From Candidatus Omnitrophota bacterium (GTDB lineage: Bacteria > Omnitrophota > Omnitrophia > Omnitrophales > Abzuiibacteriaceae): DNA of 7,194 bases. The DNA lies in the NCBI GenBank assembly GCA_016206995.1, contig JACQQN010000123.1:1-7194 (forward strand). Direction: 5' to 3'. Shown piece by piece: positions 5,451-7,194 of the stretch (positions are counted from its first letter, which is position 1; every line of letters starts with the position of its first letter). Below the pieces are notes generated by a model. That model made no database searches, was not told the origin of the DNA, and worked only from the letters and a program-made list of their open reading frames with translations. A program made the position numbers and the translations under genes.

Positions 5451-6908
5451 ATGGATTTATTACCGCAATTCCCTTATAATTTCTCACAACTTATGAAGAC
5501 AAAGAGTTTGACAAAGATCATTGGAACAAGCGAATCAGCTGCGATTGAATGGAAGCCGTCGCTTTCCCAGATTCATGAAATCATCGAGACAGTGGTAGCC
5601 TTTGCCAATACGGAAGGTGGCCGCCTATTCGTGGGTGTGTCGAAAGAGGGAATCGTAAAAGGCGTTTCCATAGGCAAGGACACGATCGAAAGCCTTGCGA
5701 ACCGGATTGCTCAGCATACGGAACCTAAAGTCCAACCCCGCATGACGGTCACCAAAGTTGAAGGTAAGGAAATTATTGTCATTGACGTCAAAGAGTCCCG
5801 CGACAAACTTGTCCTCGCAAGCGGCAGGCCGTACGTCCGCGTTGGCAAATCCACCCGGCAAATGAGTAAGGAAGAATATGAAGATCGGATTTTGAATAAA
5901 CACAAAACAGAATTAAATTTCGATTCCCAAACCTGTCAAGGCGCAAAGATTGCGGACATAAGCAGGGCGAAAATCTTTGCTTTCATTCAGAAAGCCAAGC
6001 AGGAAAGAGGGCTAGACATTAATCCGAATGCCGCCTTGCCAGATATTTTGAGCCGGTTGAAGCTGACAACCAAAGATAAGAAGATCACAAATGCGGCAGT
6101 CTTGTTGTTTGGAAAAGATCCGCAGAAATTCTTTCTGCAGGCCGAATTAAAAGCAGTCCGATTTCGGGGGTATGATGTTACGGGCGAGATGACCGATTTT
6201 AAGACAATCACAGAAGATGCAATCACATTGCTTGAGAGAGCGGAGAGTTTTATCTTTGACCATATTCCTATGAAGGCATGGATCGAGTCGGGAAAACTCC
6301 AGAGGCAGGAGAAATGGCTCTACCCGCCAAAAGCGATCAGAGAGGCGTTGGCGAATGCTTTGGCGCACCGGGACTACAAAAGCACCGGAAGAGTCCAGGT
6401 CAGAATTTTTGATGATCGTATGGAAATCTGGAATCCGGGTAAGCTGCCTTCCGGATTGACGGTCGAAACGCTAAAGGAAACTCATGATTCGATTCCGACT
6501 AACCCTTCGATTGCCAAGGCGTTTTTCTGGATCCGATATGCCGAAGAAGTTGGAACCGGAACCAATAAGATTGTCCGATGGTGCAAAAAGTGGGGACTTT
6601 CTGAGCCGAAGTTTGAAGAAAGAGGAAGTAGTTTTGTGGTAACGTTCAGAAAAGCTCCCGAGACTGTTCATCGAGAAGTTGTGAAAACTGGGGTGAAAAC
6701 TAGGGTAAAAACTAGGGTGAAAGCTAGGGGAAAAATTCTCGATGCCATAAAACAAAATCCACAAATTACTGTTCCGGAATTATGTGCGGTGGTTGGATTG
6801 ACACAAAAAGGCGTTGAATGGAATATTAAGAGATTGAAAGACGAAGGCTTGCTTCGTCGTGTTGGGCCTGCCAAAGGCGGTCATTGGGAAGTTTCAGCTT
6901 CGGTATGA
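5451..6908 (+). CDS. AlbA_2 (Schlafen-like) / GHKL-type regulator with C-terminal winged helix
   Basis: The protein is 485 aa from ATG 5451, 4 bases after the recombinase 2 stop. Alternatives are ATG 5427 (overlapping) and ATG 5493, which starts right before the domain. Numbered from 5451, the AlbA_2 domain spans about 20-135 (ESAAIEWKPS, AFANTEGGRLFVGV). A linker leads to a GHKL-like ATP-binding region at about 290-400, with REALANALAHRDY (N box), IWNPGKLP (G1-like) and EEVGTGTNK (G2-like). A short K/R-rich repeat follows (about 411-425), and then a winged helix (about 427-480). Proteins of this plan are usually annotated as RecG-like or transcriptional regulators; they lack the RecG helicase motors. 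As the last gene of the run it probably regulates the element, though AlbA_2 proteins also occur in defence settings. The linker is built from 12-base DNA repeats. The Shine-Dalgarno site is weak (AAAGG 5431-5435, distant). Confidence 0.85.
   Translation: MDLLPQFPYNFSQLMKTKSLTKIIGTSESAAIEWKPSLSQIHEIIETVVAFANTEGGRLFVGVSKEGIVKGVSIGKDTIESLANRIAQHTEPKVQPRMTVTKVEGKEIIVIDVKESRDKLVLASGRPYVRVGKSTRQMSKEEYEDRILNKHKTELNFDSQTCQGAKIADISRAKIFAFIQKAKQERGLDINPNAALPDILSRLKLTTKDKKITNAAVLLFGKDPQKFFLQAELKAVRFRGYDVTGEMTDFKTITEDAITLLERAESFIFDHIPMKAWIESGKLQRQEKWLYPPKAIREALANALAHRDYKSTGRVQVRIFDDRMEIWNPGKLPSGLTVETLKETHDSIPTNPSIAKAFFWIRYAEEVGTGTNKIVRWCKKWGLSEPKFEERGSSFVVTFRKAPETVHREVVKTGVKTRVKTRVKARGKILDAIKQNPQITVPELCAVVGLTQKGVEWNIKRLKDEGLLRRVGPAKGGHWEVSASV
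5475..5480 (+). promoter_or_regulatory. Perfect -10-like hexamer TATAAT near an alternative start
   Basis: TATAAT lies 12 bases before ATG 5493, the start that best fits the AlbA_2 domain boundary. The corresponding -35 position (TGGATT, 5452-5457, 17-base spacer) matches consensus only weakly. If active, it would give the regulator its own nearly leaderless transcript, independent of the recombinases. Confidence 0.25.
6681..6728 (+). repeat. 12-base tandem repeat, four units, in-frame
   Basis: Units of the form GTGAAAACTAGG run at 6681-6692, 6693-6704, 6705-6716 and 6717-6728, with one or two changes each. They encode VKTG, VKTR, VKTR and VKAR, forming a basic hinge between the GHKL-like part and the winged helix of the regulator. 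Copy-number change would alter hinge length without a frameshift. Confidence 0.85.
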
Positions 6909-6930
6909 GTTGACGCGAGGTTGACGTGAG
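6909..6930 (+). repeat. Tandem 11-base direct repeat
   Basis: GTTGACGCGAG (6909-6919) is followed immediately by GTTGACGTGAG (6920-6930), 10 of 11 bases identical, starting right after the regulator stop codon. It could be a binding site or a small duplication. Confidence 0.6.
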
Positions 6931-7039
6931 ATCAGTATTGGCGACGGGCCATAAAGGGGACAAAGGGGCCACTGACACTGTGAAAAAAATTCTTCATCCA
7001 GATTTTGCAAGAAAGACGCCATTAAATTTTAACGGTAGT

Positions 7040-7059
7040 TTGTCGGCACCTTGTCGGCA
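7040..7059 (+). repeat. Direct repeat TTGTCGGCA x2, 11-base period
   Basis: TTGTCGGCA at 7040-7048 and 7051-7059 lie on the same DNA face, one helical turn apart. This is typical of iterated protein-binding sites such as recombinase arm sites or iterons. Confidence 0.5.
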
Positions 7060-7170
7060 GTCAAAATTAATCCTCAAAATAAAGTAAACCCGCCTAACAC
7101 TTCCTAAAAACTTCAACCTTTTGAAAAAAGACCCCAAGCTTGTGACGGTTTTGCCTACTGGCTGCATTGG

Positions 7171-7194
7171 GTCATGCAACTCTCCATGCATGAC
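7171..7194. repeat. Perfect inverted repeat, 8-base arms, 8-base spacer (candidate crossover site)
   Basis: GTCATGCA (7171-7178) and TGCATGAC (7187-7194) are perfect reverse complements around ACTCTCCA. Tyrosine recombinase core sites have inverted arms around a 6-8 base overlap region, so the shape fits an attachment site for the upstream recombinases. The window ends at the last base of the right arm, so longer arms cannot be judged. Confidence 0.4.

Larger units (their letters stand above)
6909..7194. other. Non-coding right-hand region with short repeats
   Basis: These 286 bases after the regulator hold no convincing gene and no clear intrinsic terminator. They contain tandem 11-mers GTTGACGCGAG/GTTGACGTGAG (6909-6930), AAAGGGGAC/AAAGGGGCC (6953-6970), TTGTCGGCA twice 11 bases apart (7040-7048, 7051-7059), a small hairpin TTCAA-CCTT-TTGAA (7112-7125) and a perfect terminal inverted repeat (7171-7194). 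The composition fits an element end with recombinase or regulator sites. Confidence 0.45.

Noticed and set aside
5508..5513. TTGACA as a -35 promoter box inside the regulator gene
   Set aside because: No -10-like hexamer at the right distance (5530-5537), and it lies within coding sequence.
6471..6874. Minus-strand ORFs with repeated SFHPSF or FTLVFT-like residues
   Set aside because: The repetition is the antisense of the 12-base repeat in the regulator gene; not independent genes.
6994..7191. Minus-strand ORF of 65 codons at the right end
   Set aside because: Short, with no recognisable domain. It overlaps the repeat-rich region and its start lies inside the terminal inverted repeat. Its upstream region is outside the window, so a ribosome site cannot be checked.
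1..7194. CRISPR array, tRNA or rRNA genes
   Set aside because: No regularly spaced 25-35 base repeats, and no tRNA or rRNA signature seen on either strand.

Overview
The window holds a compact bacterial gene cluster that reads almost entirely on the + strand and looks like the core of an integrative mobile element. The bacterial features are Shine-Dalgarno sites, TTG and ATG starts, overlapping genes and bacterial protein families. The phylum cannot be fixed from this sequence, since the families concerned are spread among many Gram-negative and uncultivated lineages.

Layout. (i) 1-787: a possible tail of an upstream gene overlaps the start of a solitary beta-class DNA methyltransferase. (ii) 851-1090: a 79-residue helix-turn-helix protein of excisionase/MerR-like build. 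(iii) 1091-1289: a structured intergenic region with three separate inverted repeats, one of which looks like an intrinsic terminator facing the minus strand although no minus-strand gene is visible. (iv) 1290-6908: a four-gene run with little or no space between genes. It encodes a DnaG-derived protein with a degenerate Toprim domain fused to a P-loop ATPase and a C-terminal winged helix, then two paralogous full-length tyrosine recombinases that overlap by 20 bases, then an AlbA_2/GHKL-type regulator. (v) 6909-7194: 286 bases without a convincing gene, carrying short direct repeats and ending in a perfect 8-8-8 inverted repeat shaped like a tyrosine recombinase crossover site.

How the parts may work together (inference): the two recombinases probably act as a pair to excise and integrate the element. 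The small HTH protein may be the directionality factor or repressor. The primase-like ATPase probably serves element replication or maintenance, perhaps only as a loader or helicase because the primase active site appears lost. The AlbA_2 protein probably regulates transcription, and the methyltransferase may mark or protect the element DNA.

The most unusual features are the catalytically degenerate primase-ATPase lacking a zinc finger, and the junction between it and the first recombinase. At that junction a strong Shine-Dalgarno site lies 35 bases from the start codon, two back-to-back hairpins fill the gap, and a duplicated octamer next to the start could pair with a hairpin arm in the preceding gene. 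A CCTTTTG/CAAAAGG motif also recurs in two inverted repeats and near the right end.
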